DNA from: an uncultured Clostridia bacterium
GTDB taxonomy: Bacteria > Bacillota > Clostridia > Lachnospirales > Anaerotignaceae
NCBI GenBank assembly: GCA_910587195.1
Contig: CAJUKL010000003.1
Span: forward strand, 57,597 to 80,321
DNA: 22,725 nt
Direction: 5' to 3'
Numbering within the stretch: position 1 is the stretch's first letter; each line of letters opens with the position of its first letter. Below, piece after piece: positions 1 to 8,051 of this stretch. The translations under genes and the position numbers were made by a program. Under the pieces are notes generated by a model that did no database searches, had not been told where the DNA came from, and saw only the letters and a list, made by a program, of their open reading frames with translations.

Positions 1-53
1 AAGTTTTAGATGAACTACAACACAATGCAATCAGCTTCCATTCTCCAAAAAGT

Positions 54-785
54 TTATTTCTTCTTTTTATTTCTCAGCACAGCCAATACAAATTTTGGCA
101 ACCGCATCATACGTCCCAAGCGGGTAGGCTGTGTAATAAGTCGATAAAACCATTCTAGTCCTAGTTTGCAAAATATAGCAGGTGCTCTTTTGGTTTTACC
201 AGACATTACATCAAAACTACCTCCCACACCAATCGCAATTTTAACATTTGTCAAACGGATATTATGATAAATCCATTTTTCTTGCTTTGGTGCACCAAGC
301 CCTACTAATAGTATGGACGGAGATAATTTTTTTATGTCATTTAAAATATGTTTTTCTTCTTTTTCATCAAAATAGCCGTTATGTCCTCCCACAATTTTCA
401 AGTTAGGATATTTTTGCTGCATTTTTTTTGCTGCTGCCAAAGAAACACCAGGCGCACCACCAAAAAAATACACAGTATGTTCTGTATTTTCAATTTCTTC
501 TAATAATTTTTGTACTAAATCATAACCAGCAACTCTTTCTGTCAATTTTTTTTCGCTGTATTTTGATGCCCACACAATGCCAATACCATCTGGCACCACT
601 AAATCGGCTGCTTTTACTATATTCATCAATTCTTCATCTTTTTGCGCCTCCATTACAATTTCTGGATTTGGAGTACAAATAATATGTTGTTTTTGCTCTT
701 TCAAAAATCCTTTTGCTATTTCCGTTGCTTGCTGCAAAGTAACTGTATCAAAAGGTACATCCAACACATGAACTTTTTCTCTCAT
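54..785 (-). CDS. WecG/TagA/CpsF-family glycosyltransferase
   Basis: This 243-residue protein is a GT26-family enzyme. These transfer an N-acetylmannosamine-type sugar onto a lipid-linked N-acetylglucosamine carrier at the inner face of the membrane, an early step in wall teichoic acid or secondary wall polymer synthesis. The family signatures are present: TPNPEIV near residues 38-44, VVPDGIGIVWA near 63-73 with the conserved Asp66, VGLGAPKQEKW near 161-171, and GVGGSFDVMSGKTKRAP near 186-202. The C-terminal EWFYRLITQPTRLGR segment is the basic appendage typical of TagA proteins. Length is normal. An AAGGAAGGTGG ribosome binding site lies just upstream of the start at 785, in the 41-bp gap after the GT4-CsaB gene. 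The two are probably co-transcribed and act on the same polymer. The family is sure; the exact sugar is not. Confidence 0.93.
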   Translation of the reverse strand: MREKVHVLDVPFDTVTLQQATEIAKGFLKEQKQHIICTPNPEIVMEAQKDEELMNIVKAADLVVPDGIGIVWASKYSEKKLTERVAGYDLVQKLLEEIENTEHTVYFFGGAPGVSLAAAKKMQQKYPNLKIVGGHNGYFDEKEEKHILNDIKKLSPSILLVGLGAPKQEKWIYHNIRLTNVKIAIGVGGSFDVMSGKTKRAPAIFCKLGLEWFYRLITQPTRLGRMMRLPKFVLAVLRNKKKK

Positions 786-826
786 AAAACAATACCCACC
801 TTCCTTAATAAAATCTTGAAAACCAC

Positions 827-3064
827 TTAAGGTTTTCTTTTTTCCAACAATTTTATCAAATATTTTTCATTATAATGCGCTCTTTGTTCTAACTGTTCGG
901 ACTCTCTTTTTAAAATATCAACATATTTCTGTCTATTTTGTACCATATCCTCTACCATTTTTAAAGTTTTTTGCATATCAAATTGCCCGATTGCGCCACC
1001 AGATGGCATATTCAGTTTTTCCAGATAATATTCAATTTTAGGGTCATATACAAAACCAATCAATGGAACCTTTTGTCTTGCTGCAAAGATTAAGGTATGC
1101 AAACGCATACTCAATATAAAATCCATACATTTTATAATGCCCATAATTTCATAAGGAGAGTAATTTTGTTTCAGTAAATAAGATTTTGTTTTCATTCGTT
1201 TTTGAACTTTTTGACTAATTTTAATATCATGTGGTACCTGCATTACAATAAAAACAATTGTTTTATGATATTTTTGCTGTACAATATCACAAAGCTGTGC
1301 AAATTCATCTACAAAGCCGTCCATATCTTTCCAATTTCTTACAGATACACCCACAAAATTTTTATCTGTTGGAACGCCAGCCTTTTTTAATAATTCCATT
1401 CCTTGTTCTCTTGAAATACTGTCCATTGTAAAAACAGGGTCAGCCGTCACAAAGCATTTTTTTTCATCAACTCCCATTGCTTTTAGTTCTGTATAAGAGT
1501 TTTGTTCTCTTAATGTAATTAAATCTGCTTTATTCACTACCATTTGCACAATACGTCTATTTTTTTCTCTGGATACTGGGCCAATTCCATTTGCATATAG
1601 CATAACCTTTTTACCCATAATACGCGCTGCTAGTATAATTGATAAATAATACATTAAAGAACGTGTGCTTGTACTATCCTGTAAAAGCGAGCCTCCACCG
1701 CTTAAAAGAACATCACATTTTTTGATTGCCTTTAGCACTTCCCGTATACTAAAACGATACACCACATCCATATGATATTTTGCTCTTGTTTCTTCCGGCT
1801 TATTAGATAACACCGTAATGTGGTAATTTTCACCCAACGCTTGTATATTTTTGTGCATTGATAATAAAATTGCTTCATCCCCTGCATTATTAAAGCCATA
1901 GTAACCGGATAATATCACATTATATTGTTTGGTATGATTTGCCTTCCATGCTGCATCATATGCTTCAATACAGTTCCTAGCCATTTTGGTTACAGAATAA
2001 TATTCAAATATCACACCTCTGCTATAAAGTCCCACTTCTTGTCTTTGTTGCTCTGTCATTTCCTTAAAAACATAAAGCACATCTTGATAAAGTTTTTCTT
2101 CTGTAGAATATTCACAGCCACGACAGCAAAAATTATTTTCCCTTGCCAATTCCAGCTTATCTTCTCCAAAAATGCCAATATAACCTTCATTCCCAGCTAC
2201 AATGACCGTTTTTCCACTTGCCATAGCTTCTAGGGCTGCACGGCTTACTCCCACAAACATTGTTCCAACAGCAATTAATTCATTAATATCTGTTCTTGCT
2301 CCTGTCATAGTAATACATTTTCTACCTATTTTTTTATTTTGTTCTTGTGCTTTTTTGTTTAATTCATCAAAAACATCACCGCCGCCTACAATCAGCATTT
2401 TGATACCCTTTACTGCTTCTGCAATACGTGGTGCAATTTCAATCAACTGTCTTGCTACCAAAGCTCTGCTTTCGTCCATTCTGCTGACATACACCAAGAC
2501 AGGTTCATTTTTTGCAATATCAAATTCTTTTCGTATGGCATCGCCATTTGTTTCCGGTGAAAATTTATCTGTATCAATGCCATTGATTGTAACAAATATA
2601 TTTTCATAAGGTACTTTATAATTTTTAATTAAATATTCTCTAATATCATCACTAACAGCAACTACTTTTTGTCCCCAGTTTGTCAAATATTTCAAGCCCA
2701 TTCCCGTATAAAACACCCAGTGCGCCGATGTCACAAAGGTAACACCATATTTTTTATGTAAAAATCCGCAAATAAAACCGGGTATTCTTGCATGAGAGTG
2801 GATAATATCTACTTTTTCTTTTTCCATAATCTGGCGAAGCAAAAAATAAGATTTTATCATTTTAAAAATATTTCTTTGATTCATAGGAACTCTATAATGT
2901 AAAATTCCATATTCTTCTAATTCCTTTTCATAAACGCCACCATTAGAAGCTACAATAATTCTATAGCCCATTTTTTTCAGTTCTTTTGAGAGTTCTACAA
3001 CATGTGTTTCTGCACCGCCAATTTCTAAGCCCATCAATGTCATCAATATTGTATATCGTGCCAT
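827..3064 (-). CDS. GT4 glycosyltransferase fused to CsaB-type polysaccharide pyruvyl transferase
   Basis: This 745-residue protein has two enzymes in one chain. Residues 1 to about 375 are a GT4 glycosyltransferase with the N-terminal GGAETHVVELS loop (16-26), DIIHSHARIPG (86-96), VYVSRMDESRA (191-201) and the acceptor/donor EAMASGKTVIVAGNEG region (279-294). From residue 381 a CsaB-like domain begins with NVILSGYYGFNNAGDEAIL (382-400). It continues with LLSGGGSLLQDSTSTRS (453-469) and ends with SMRLHTLIFAARQKVPLIGF (652-671). CsaB adds a pyruvyl ketal to the secondary wall polymer, the modification that SLH domains bind. An AAAGGAG site at 3071-3077 supports the start. The gene lies next to a TagA-like transferase. 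SLH proteins are encoded at 13.8-15.6 and 18.2-19.1 kb, which fits a role in their anchoring. The fusion is seen directly; the acceptor is inferred. Confidence 0.92.
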   Translation of the reverse strand: MARYTILMTLMGLEIGGAETHVVELSKELKKMGYRIIVASNGGVYEKELEEYGILHYRVPMNQRNIFKMIKSYFLLRQIMEKEKVDIIHSHARIPGFICGFLHKKYGVTFVTSAHWVFYTGMGLKYLTNWGQKVVAVSDDIREYLIKNYKVPYENIFVTINGIDTDKFSPETNGDAIRKEFDIAKNEPVLVYVSRMDESRALVARQLIEIAPRIAEAVKGIKMLIVGGGDVFDELNKKAQEQNKKIGRKCITMTGARTDINELIAVGTMFVGVSRAALEAMASGKTVIVAGNEGYIGIFGEDKLELARENNFCCRGCEYSTEEKLYQDVLYVFKEMTEQQRQEVGLYSRGVIFEYYSVTKMARNCIEAYDAAWKANHTKQYNVILSGYYGFNNAGDEAILLSMHKNIQALGENYHITVLSNKPEETRAKYHMDVVYRFSIREVLKAIKKCDVLLSGGGSLLQDSTSTRSLMYYLSIILAARIMGKKVMLYANGIGPVSREKNRRIVQMVVNKADLITLREQNSYTELKAMGVDEKKCFVTADPVFTMDSISREQGMELLKKAGVPTDKNFVGVSVRNWKDMDGFVDEFAQLCDIVQQKYHKTIVFIVMQVPHDIKISQKVQKRMKTKSYLLKQNYSPYEIMGIIKCMDFILSMRLHTLIFAARQKVPLIGFVYDPKIEYYLEKLNMPSGGAIGQFDMQKTLKMVEDMVQNRQKYVDILKRESEQLEQRAHYNEKYLIKLLEKRKP

Positions 3065-3132
3065 AAAATTCTCCTTTATTTTAAAATTTAAGCATTTTTA
3101 AAACTTTTGTACTTTTTGATAAATTTAAAATC

Positions 3133-3621
3133 TCAAATTTTTAATATTATTTTTCCCGTTTTTAAGCTCTCTTTTACATCAATTACTCTTTGATTAGAAC
3201 TACCTTTCCAATGTAATTGTGGGTCTGCAAATTCTTCCAAAAAACGCCCATCTACTAATACATCTATTTGTTTTATTACCTCTAAATGTTTCACTTCTTC
3301 CCATAAATAGCCTGTATAGCACCATATTGTTTTGCATGGAAACCGTTTTTTTATTTTTTGAACGAGGCATGTAATTGTGTTTCTGTTATCTGGAAAAAGA
3401 GGGTCACCACCACTCAATGTTATACCATCTATATATTCTTGTTCTAATTCTTGATAAATTTCTTTTTCAGCAGCTTCATCAAATGGCAGTCCCTCATTTG
3501 CGTCCCAAGTGATGGGATTATGGCAATTTTTGCAATGATGACCACAACCAGATACCCACAACACCACTCTTAAACCATCTCCATTTAGCATATCATCTTT
3601 TGTAATATTATGATAATTCAT
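3133..3621 (-). CDS. nrdG: Anaerobic ribonucleoside-triphosphate reductase activating protein
   Basis: This 162-residue radical-SAM enzyme installs the glycyl radical on NrdD, using a 4Fe-4S cluster and S-adenosylmethionine. The cluster-binding CX3CX2C motif is visible as CGHHCKNC at residues 26-33. The SAM-contacting ITLSGGDPLF follows at 67-76. Length is normal for NrdG. The start codon overlaps the nrdD stop by one base (TAATG), so the two are translationally coupled and share the nrdD promoter. The glycyl radical chemistry is destroyed by oxygen, which implies DNA-precursor synthesis without air. Confidence 0.96.
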   Translation of the reverse strand: MNYHNITKDDMLNGDGLRVVLWVSGCGHHCKNCHNPITWDANEGLPFDEAAEKEIYQELEQEYIDGITLSGGDPLFPDNRNTITCLVQKIKKRFPCKTIWCYTGYLWEEVKHLEVIKQIDVLVDGRFLEEFADPQLHWKGSSNQRVIDVKESLKTGKIILKI

Positions 3622-5738
3622 TACATACTTTTCCTTTCTGCAATTTCTGCCATTTTGGCATCATTTAGACGAGTATCTCCTTTTACTCTTGAATAAGATA
3701 AATAGCCATTCATTCTATCTATTTTAGTTAAATTTCGACTTCCACATTTGGGACAAACATCCATTTCCAGTTCCTGATGTCCACAATCGTCACAGTAGGC
3801 AAGAGAAAGATTCACTCCCTCATAAAATCCCATTTTCATAGCACGGCGTACCAACGCCCGAATAGCATCTAAATTATAGTCAATCGGATATTTTACATAT
3901 TGTATTTTTCCGCCATTTGATAAATCCCAAAAACGATATTCTAAATTTTGCTTTTGGATAGGAGAAATATTTTCCGTAACATGACAATGAAAGCCATTGC
4001 TGACATATTCTCTGTCAGAAACATTTTCAATAATCCCATATTTTTTACGGAACTGTGTTACTTGCAGACCACATAAATTTTCTGCTGGTGTAGCATAGAT
4101 AGCATATAAATTACCATCTTCTTTTTTAAATTCTTCCACTTTTTTATTAATATATTTTAAAACATCTAATGCAAATTGTCCATCTTGGACAAGAGATTTT
4201 CCGTTGTGAAGCTGCTGCAATTCATTTAACGCTGTAATGCCAAAAGAAGCTGTAGCTGTTTTCATAATTGGTTTAATTTTATCATGGATTCCCAAATGAC
4301 CACCATAAAAACCGCCTTCACAATAGGCAAGCGGATTGGTAGAAGCCCGCATTTCTCCCAAATAGGCATACGTTCTGATATGAAGCTGACGGATTAAATT
4401 TAAGTAATAGTCCAATACTTCATAAAAATCATTTCCTTCCTGCTTTGCCTTAGCATAAATCATTGGTAAATGTAAACTTACTACACCAATATTCCACCTT
4501 CCTACAAAAATTGGCTTGTCATTTTCATCCGCAGGATTCATACCACCTCTTTCATACCAAGGAGATAAAAAAGCACGACATCCCATGGGGCTAATAATTT
4601 CACCATATTTTTTATAGATACCAGCAACATAGCCTTCTCCTGTTAAACTTAGCCAATCAGGATACATTGTTTTGCTAGAGCAAGCAATTCCAGCTTCAAA
4701 AACATCTTCTAAAACCTTACCAGGCCCATGTAAATTTTCATCATATAAAAATACAATTTTAGGAAAAAGCACTGGTTTTTTACATTCTTTTTTCCCTTGT
4801 CCATTTTTGCGAACATTAAGCATTGTAATAGATGCCATTTTAGCAAAACGACTCATTCCTGTTCCCATTGTCATAGTAATAAAAGGATAATCGCCACGGC
4901 TAGAGGCTACTGTATTAAATTTATATTCCCAGCCTTGAAAACCCTGCTCAAAGTCTACTAAAACATCTTTGATTGCTTCTTTTTCTGCAATTTCTTTTGT
5001 CAATCCCAGTTCTACATATCTATCATAAAATTTTTTATAACTTTTTTCTGCAAAAGGCTCTAATAATAAATCGACAGAAGGCACCGTAAAACCACCATAT
5101 TGTTGGCTTGCTGCACTTAAAACAATATCTCCTATTACATCAAAGGCAACATTTAATGTTTTTGGCTCGTTATACCAAAGATTTCCCATTTCAAAACCGC
5201 CTGTCAACACACTTTTGACATCAAATAAACAGCAATTCATGGTGTCCCTTCTAGCAGACATATCATGAATATAAAGATAACCATCTCTGCAAGCTTGCAA
5301 TTCTTCTGTTGTCATAAAGAACTTTTGATATAATTCTTTGTTAAGCTGATTAAATATCAAACTTCTTTTTGTAGATACTAAAGCACTATCTGTATTGCTA
5401 TTTTCCTTGTCACCAATATACATAATAGATTGGCTTTTTTTATAAACCTCGTCCAGCATTTGTACAAAATCCTGTTTGTAGTTGCGATAATCACGATAAC
5501 TTTTAGCAACTGCCGGATTTGTTGCTTCTAATGCTCCTTCCACAATGTTATGCATTTCACTAATATGTATCCCTTCTTTATTAAGAGATTGTGCTTTTTT
5601 TTCAACAAAATTGCAAATAAAATTTAAATCTTCTTCTGTAAATTTGACAAGTGCTCTATAAGCAGATTTATTGACAGCAACCACTACCTTTTGCACGTTA
5701 AATTTTTCTTTTGTATTATCTTTTTTGATGACATACAT
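3621..5738 (-). CDS. nrdD: Anaerobic (class III) ribonucleoside-triphosphate reductase
   Basis: This enzyme reduces ribonucleoside triphosphates to deoxyribonucleotides anaerobically with a glycyl radical. The N-terminal 90 or so residues form an ATP-cone, the allosteric nucleotide site. The active-site region carries SPMGCRAFLSPWYERGG. Near the C terminus four cysteines (C649, C652, C662, C665; CDDC and CPKC) make the zinc ribbon, and RMNGYLS contains the radical glycine, about G678. I place the start at 5738 rather than at an in-frame ATG 34 codons upstream. The GAGGAGG site at 5747-5753 lies 8 bases before 5738, and the protein then begins MYVIKKDNTKEKF as the family does, giving 705 residues. 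nrdG follows directly. Two NrdR boxes lie upstream, so repression by NrdR under high (d)ATP is expected. Confidence 0.96.
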   Translation of the reverse strand: MYVIKKDNTKEKFNVQKVVVAVNKSAYRALVKFTEEDLNFICNFVEKKAQSLNKEGIHISEMHNIVEGALEATNPAVAKSYRDYRNYKQDFVQMLDEVYKKSQSIMYIGDKENSNTDSALVSTKRSLIFNQLNKELYQKFFMTTEELQACRDGYLYIHDMSARRDTMNCCLFDVKSVLTGGFEMGNLWYNEPKTLNVAFDVIGDIVLSAASQQYGGFTVPSVDLLLEPFAEKSYKKFYDRYVELGLTKEIAEKEAIKDVLVDFEQGFQGWEYKFNTVASSRGDYPFITMTMGTGMSRFAKMASITMLNVRKNGQGKKECKKPVLFPKIVFLYDENLHGPGKVLEDVFEAGIACSSKTMYPDWLSLTGEGYVAGIYKKYGEIISPMGCRAFLSPWYERGGMNPADENDKPIFVGRWNIGVVSLHLPMIYAKAKQEGNDFYEVLDYYLNLIRQLHIRTYAYLGEMRASTNPLAYCEGGFYGGHLGIHDKIKPIMKTATASFGITALNELQQLHNGKSLVQDGQFALDVLKYINKKVEEFKKEDGNLYAIYATPAENLCGLQVTQFRKKYGIIENVSDREYVSNGFHCHVTENISPIQKQNLEYRFWDLSNGGKIQYVKYPIDYNLDAIRALVRRAMKMGFYEGVNLSLAYCDDCGHQELEMDVCPKCGSRNLTKIDRMNGYLSYSRVKGDTRLNDAKMAEIAERKSM

Positions 5739-5765
5739 AACATAAACCTCCTCTGTAAACAAATA

Positions 5766-5781
5766 ACACAATATCAAGTGT
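5766..5781 (-). promoter_or_regulatory. NrdR box 1
   Basis: ACACAATATCAAGTGT is a near-perfect NrdR box with intact ACAC...GTGT arms; only two central positions differ from consensus. It sits between the predicted transcription start and the nrdD ribosome binding site, 16 bp from the second box. NrdR is a nucleotide-sensing ATP-cone repressor of nrd operons. Its gene is not in the window. Confidence 0.8.
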
Positions 5782-5794
5782 TTTCTGAAATATA

Positions 5795-5823
5795 ACGATA
5801 CCATATATTGTATAAATGTGCAA
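5795..5823 (-). promoter_or_regulatory. Predicted nrdD-nrdG promoter
   Basis: On the minus strand TTGCAC (5818-5823) is followed after 17 bases by TATCGT (5795-5800), a sigma-A-like pair. Transcription would start near 5788. The distal NrdR box lies across the spacer and -10 element, and the proximal box lies just downstream of the start. Confidence 0.65.
5798..5813 (-). promoter_or_regulatory. NrdR box 2 (promoter-overlapping)
   Basis: The 16-bp site ATACCATATATTGTAT matches the NrdR consensus acaCwAtATaTwGtgt at 13 of 16 positions. It starts exactly 32 bp from the other box, the usual three-turn spacing for paired NrdR sites, and it overlaps the predicted -10 region. Confidence 0.7.
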
Positions 5824-6043
5824 GAGAGAACAGAAAACAAAATATTGTAAAAGTCATAAAAAAGCTTGTAAAATAGACAAAAATTAAAAAAATGTCAATA
5901 TTATTTTTGTTTTTTATGTTGCCACCCTACTATAAAAAAAATCTCAAAAAGTCTCATTATAGCAATTTGTAGTGCTATAATAAAGTTATAACAGGAGTGG
6001 CTAATAAGATATAATTAAAATAATAAGAAAAGAGATACTCAAT

Positions 6044-6340
6044 ATGCCACAAAACTATACTCCAGAATTTAAGAAAAAAATGATTCGTCTTCATGAGGAA
6101 GAAGGTCGCAGCTACAAAAGCATCACTGCTGAATATGGTGTTTCTAAAGCTAGTGTTTCCAAATGGTGTAACGAATTTAGCAAAGAATGCCAGAAAAAAG
6201 CCCAGAACGATACAAATATACCAAATGAAATGGAAACAATGAAAGAAAATTTTCGTTTGCGAAAGGAATTAGAAGAAATGAAAAAGGAAAATCTCTTCTT
6301 AAAAAAAGTGGCGGCATTCTTTGCAAAGGAAATTAATTAG
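6044..6340 (+). CDS. IS3-family transposase OrfA (helix-turn-helix)
   Basis: This 98-residue protein is the DNA-binding half of an IS3-type transposase. The N terminus YTPEFKKKMIRLHEEEGRS leads into a helix-turn-helix, ITAEYGVSKASVSKWCNEF. The C-terminal part (about residues 60-95, RLRKELEEMKKENLFLKKVAAFF) is the leucine-zipper segment seen in OrfA proteins. The frame is complete. In intact IS3 elements OrfA and OrfB are joined by -1 frameshifting, and the downstream orfB here is broken, so active transposition is not expected. OrfA alone could still bind the ends. Confidence 0.88.
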   Translation: MPQNYTPEFKKKMIRLHEEEGRSYKSITAEYGVSKASVSKWCNEFSKECQKKAQNDTNIPNEMETMKENFRLRKELEEMKKENLFLKKVAAFFAKEIN

Positions 6341-6656
6341 AGGCTTATCAATTTATCGACAAATATCATAAAGTATTTTATCAGATGGCTCTTGAAACGT
6401 CTGAAAATCTATCCAAATGCTTACTATAATTATGCAAATCATCCAAAGTATGAGTAAAGCAGGATATCCTTATGATAATGCAGTAATGGAGAGATATTTC
6501 AATACGCTAAAAAACGAATGCACGAACTTATATGAATTTCAAACAGAAGAAATCATGTACCGAACAGTAGAAGAGTTTGCTTATGTCATCTATAATCATA
6601 TGCGTCCTCATAGTTATAACAATTATCGTACACCCTATCAGGCTCGAATTGTATAG
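6341..6656 (+). pseudogene. IS3-family transposase OrfB remnant
   Basis: Three pieces of the DDE transposase remain. The N-terminal stretch AYQFIDKYHKVF runs in one frame from 6341. It shifts near 6382 to RWLLKRLKIYPNAYYNY, and then a large deletion near 6432-6452 joins this to the C terminus. The C-terminal piece contains YPYDNAVMERYFNTLKNE, with the catalytic Glu, and ends near ARIV at 6656. Both catalytic aspartates, in the missing middle of roughly 150-180 residues, are absent. It cannot encode an active transposase. Confidence 0.85.
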
Positions 6657-6704
6657 ATTTTATTTTTTAGTCACAAGTGTTACAAAAATGCTTGACCACT
6701 ACAG

Positions 6705-6939
6705 CCGGATACAAATTCAGGCTGGTTTTGGTTATTTCTAAAAAAGCATGCTATCCCGCATATAAAGTTCTACTCCCTTAGTCACATCTGCATTTCCCTT
6801 CTTGCAAAAGCAGGAATCAAAAGCAGGAATAGATGAAAGAATTAAAAAAATTGTAGGACATAAAGAGCAAGGCATTACAGAAACAGTCTACACCCACTTA
6901 GAATTGCCCATCAAACTAGAAGCAATAAATAAAATTTAG
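6705..6939 (+). pseudogene. Tyrosine recombinase (phage/ICE integrase) C-terminal fragment
   Basis: The reading frame from 6705 gives SHICISLLAKAG. After a shift, the next frame gives DERIKKIVGHKEQGITE and TVYTHLEL, ending INKI at 6939. This is the end of a site-specific integrase. The IVGHK histidine and the VYTH catalytic tyrosine are present, while the RHT-type arginine upstream has become Ser (LSHI). The shift comes from a 13-bp tandem duplication, aaaagcaggaatc, at 6806-6830; removing one unit restores one frame. The 5' part of the gene is absent, cut at the IS3-element end. It is a relic of an integrated element. Confidence 0.82.
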
Positions 6940-6940
6940 T

Positions 6941-6960
6941 GTTACTAACATGTTACTAAC
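6941..6960. repeat. Paired 9-bp palindromic repeats 3' of integrase relic
   Basis: GTTACTAAC occurs twice, at 6941-6949 and 6952-6960, separated by AT. Each copy is itself palindromic. They begin two bases after the integrase stop codon. Attachment cores are commonly found at this place, so these may be what is left of an att site; this is inference. Confidence 0.45.
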
Positions 6961-6991
6961 GGACAAAAATTTTTATCTTTTGACAGGCACA

Positions 6992-7029
6992 ACAAAAAAA
7001 ACCCCCAAGAATCCAACATTCTTGAGGGT
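6992..7029 (-). terminator. Rho-independent terminator of rplM-rpsI
   Basis: Read on the minus strand, 12-base arms (7018-7029 and 7001-7012, ACCCTCAAGAAT pairing with ATTCTTGGGGGT including a G-T pair) enclose a 5-base loop. A run of eight T follows. It lies 9 bp after the rpsI stop codon. Confidence 0.93.
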
Positions 7030-7038
7030 CTTATTTGG

Positions 7039-7431
7039 TTATCTCTTACTAAATTGTGGTGCACGTCTAGCTGCTTTCAAGCCATATTTCTTTCTTTCTT
7101 TCATTCTAGGGTCACGGGTTAAGAAACCTGCTTTTTTCAAAGCTGGTCTATAATCTGCATCTGCTTCTAACAAAGCTCTAGAAATACCATGTCTAATTGC
7201 ACCTGCTTGACCTGTAAAACCACCACCATACACATTCACCAACACATCAAATTTCGCAGTTGTTTCTGTCAATTCCAAAGGTTGGCGTACAATTAATTTT
7301 AAAGTTTCCATACCAAAATAGTCATCAATATCTCTTTTATTAATTGTAATTTTACCGCTACCAGGCATTAAATATACTCTTGCAACGGAAGATTTTCTTC
7401 TACCTGTACCATAATATCTAGCTGCTGCCAT
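7039..7431 (-). CDS. rpsI: 30S ribosomal protein S9
   Basis: This 130-residue protein is full length. It starts AAARYYGTGRRKSSVARVYL and ends with the basic RRAPQFSKR tail that reaches toward the P-site tRNA. Conserved segments GSGKITINKRDIDDYF and GGGFTGQAGAIRHGISRAL are intact. It follows rplM by 18 bp with an AGGAGG site and ends at a strong terminator. No irregularity is seen. Confidence 0.99.
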   Translation of the reverse strand: MAAARYYGTGRRKSSVARVYLMPGSGKITINKRDIDDYFGMETLKLIVRQPLELTETTAKFDVLVNVYGGGFTGQAGAIRHGISRALLEADADYRPALKKAGFLTRDPRMKERKKYGLKAARRAPQFSKR

Positions 7432-7449
7432 ACTTGCTTCCTCCTTCTA

Positions 7450-7887
7450 TTAAAATTTCAATTCCAACGCTTCTGGTTTTTGTGCTGCGTGTGCGTGTTC
7501 TGGACCAGCATAAACATGAAGTTTGCTAAACATTTTTCTACCCAGCGCATTTTTAGGAAGCATACCTTTTACAGCGTGTTTCAAAACTTCTTCTGGTTTT
7601 TTTTCTAATTGTTGTTTCAGTGTAACTGTTTTTAAACCGCCCACATAGCCACTATGATGTGCATATATTTTTTGGTCTAATTTTTTACCTGTTACTACTA
7701 CTTTTTCTGCATTGATAACAATAACATAGTCACCTGCATCAATATTTGGGGCATACATTGGTTTATTTTTTCCTCTCAAAACGGCTGCAATTTCAGATGC
7801 CAAACGACCTAAAGTTTTGCCGGAAGCATCTACAACATACCATTTTCTTTCTACATCAGCGATTTTCGCTATGTATGTTGTTCTCAT
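7450..7887 (-). CDS. rplM: 50S ribosomal protein L13
   Basis: This 145-residue protein matches the usual length. Diagnostic segments are KWYVVDASGKTLGRLASEIA, GDYVIVINAEKVVVTGKK, AVKGMLPKNALGRKMFSKL and HVYAGPEHAHAAQKPE. It is the first gene of a two-gene operon with rpsI. It is preceded by a GGGAGG site and a long structured leader with a consensus promoter, consistent with the autoregulation known for L13 in Firmicutes. Confidence 0.99.
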   Translation of the reverse strand: MRTTYIAKIADVERKWYVVDASGKTLGRLASEIAAVLRGKNKPMYAPNIDAGDYVIVINAEKVVVTGKKLDQKIYAHHSGYVGGLKTVTLKQQLEKKPEEVLKHAVKGMLPKNALGRKMFSKLHVYAGPEHAHAAQKPEALELKF

Positions 7888-7918
7888 ACTATTTTACCTC
7901 CCTTATTCTAATTGACCC

Positions 7919-8034
7919 TTTGACTTTATGCATTACTATGGGAAAGCAACACATAATCTCCATTATGGCAAAGCATAACTTATTGAGTCCCACTGTGAAA
8001 CTTATATTTAAAGCTAAAAAGCTCTAAAGTCAAA
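7919..8034 (-). promoter_or_regulatory. Structured 5' leader of rplM-rpsI (candidate L13 leader)
   Basis: The transcript from about 8045 to the rplM start carries a 10-bp perfect closing helix formed by 8025-8034 and 7919-7928 (TTTGACTTTA with its complement). Inside are a CATAAT-GGAG-ATTATG hairpin, a TGGGA/TCCCA pairing and a small AGCT stem. This multi-stem layout directly upstream of rplM resembles the L13 autoregulatory leaders known in low-GC Gram-positives. I cannot confirm a match to that family without a covariance model. Confidence 0.6.
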
Positions 8035-8051
8035 TCAATACAACGTTAATT

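Larger units (their letters stand above)
5968..6703 (+). mobile_element. Internally deleted IS3-family insertion sequence
   Basis: Imperfect 36-bp terminal inverted repeats bound this 736-bp element. The left end is 5968-6003, beginning TGTAGTG. The right end is 6668-6703, ending CACTACA. They match at 23 of 36 positions. Inside are an intact orfA and a badly damaged orfB. Full IS3 elements are roughly 1.2-1.5 kb, so about half is missing. No flanking target-site duplication is visible, which suggests that the flanks have rearranged since insertion. Confidence 0.8.

Noticed and set aside
1..53. End of another gene at the left edge
   Set aside because: Several frames have stops here and 53 bases give no recognisable protein; nothing can be supported.
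5739..5840. Upstream in-frame start for nrdD at 5840
   Set aside because: The extra 34 residues would be coded by the promoter and NrdR boxes; the GAGGAGG site points to 5738.
6950..7153. Plus-strand open frame across the rpsI 3' end
   Set aside because: It runs antisense to rpsI and through its terminator, with no ribosome binding site and no recognisable protein features.
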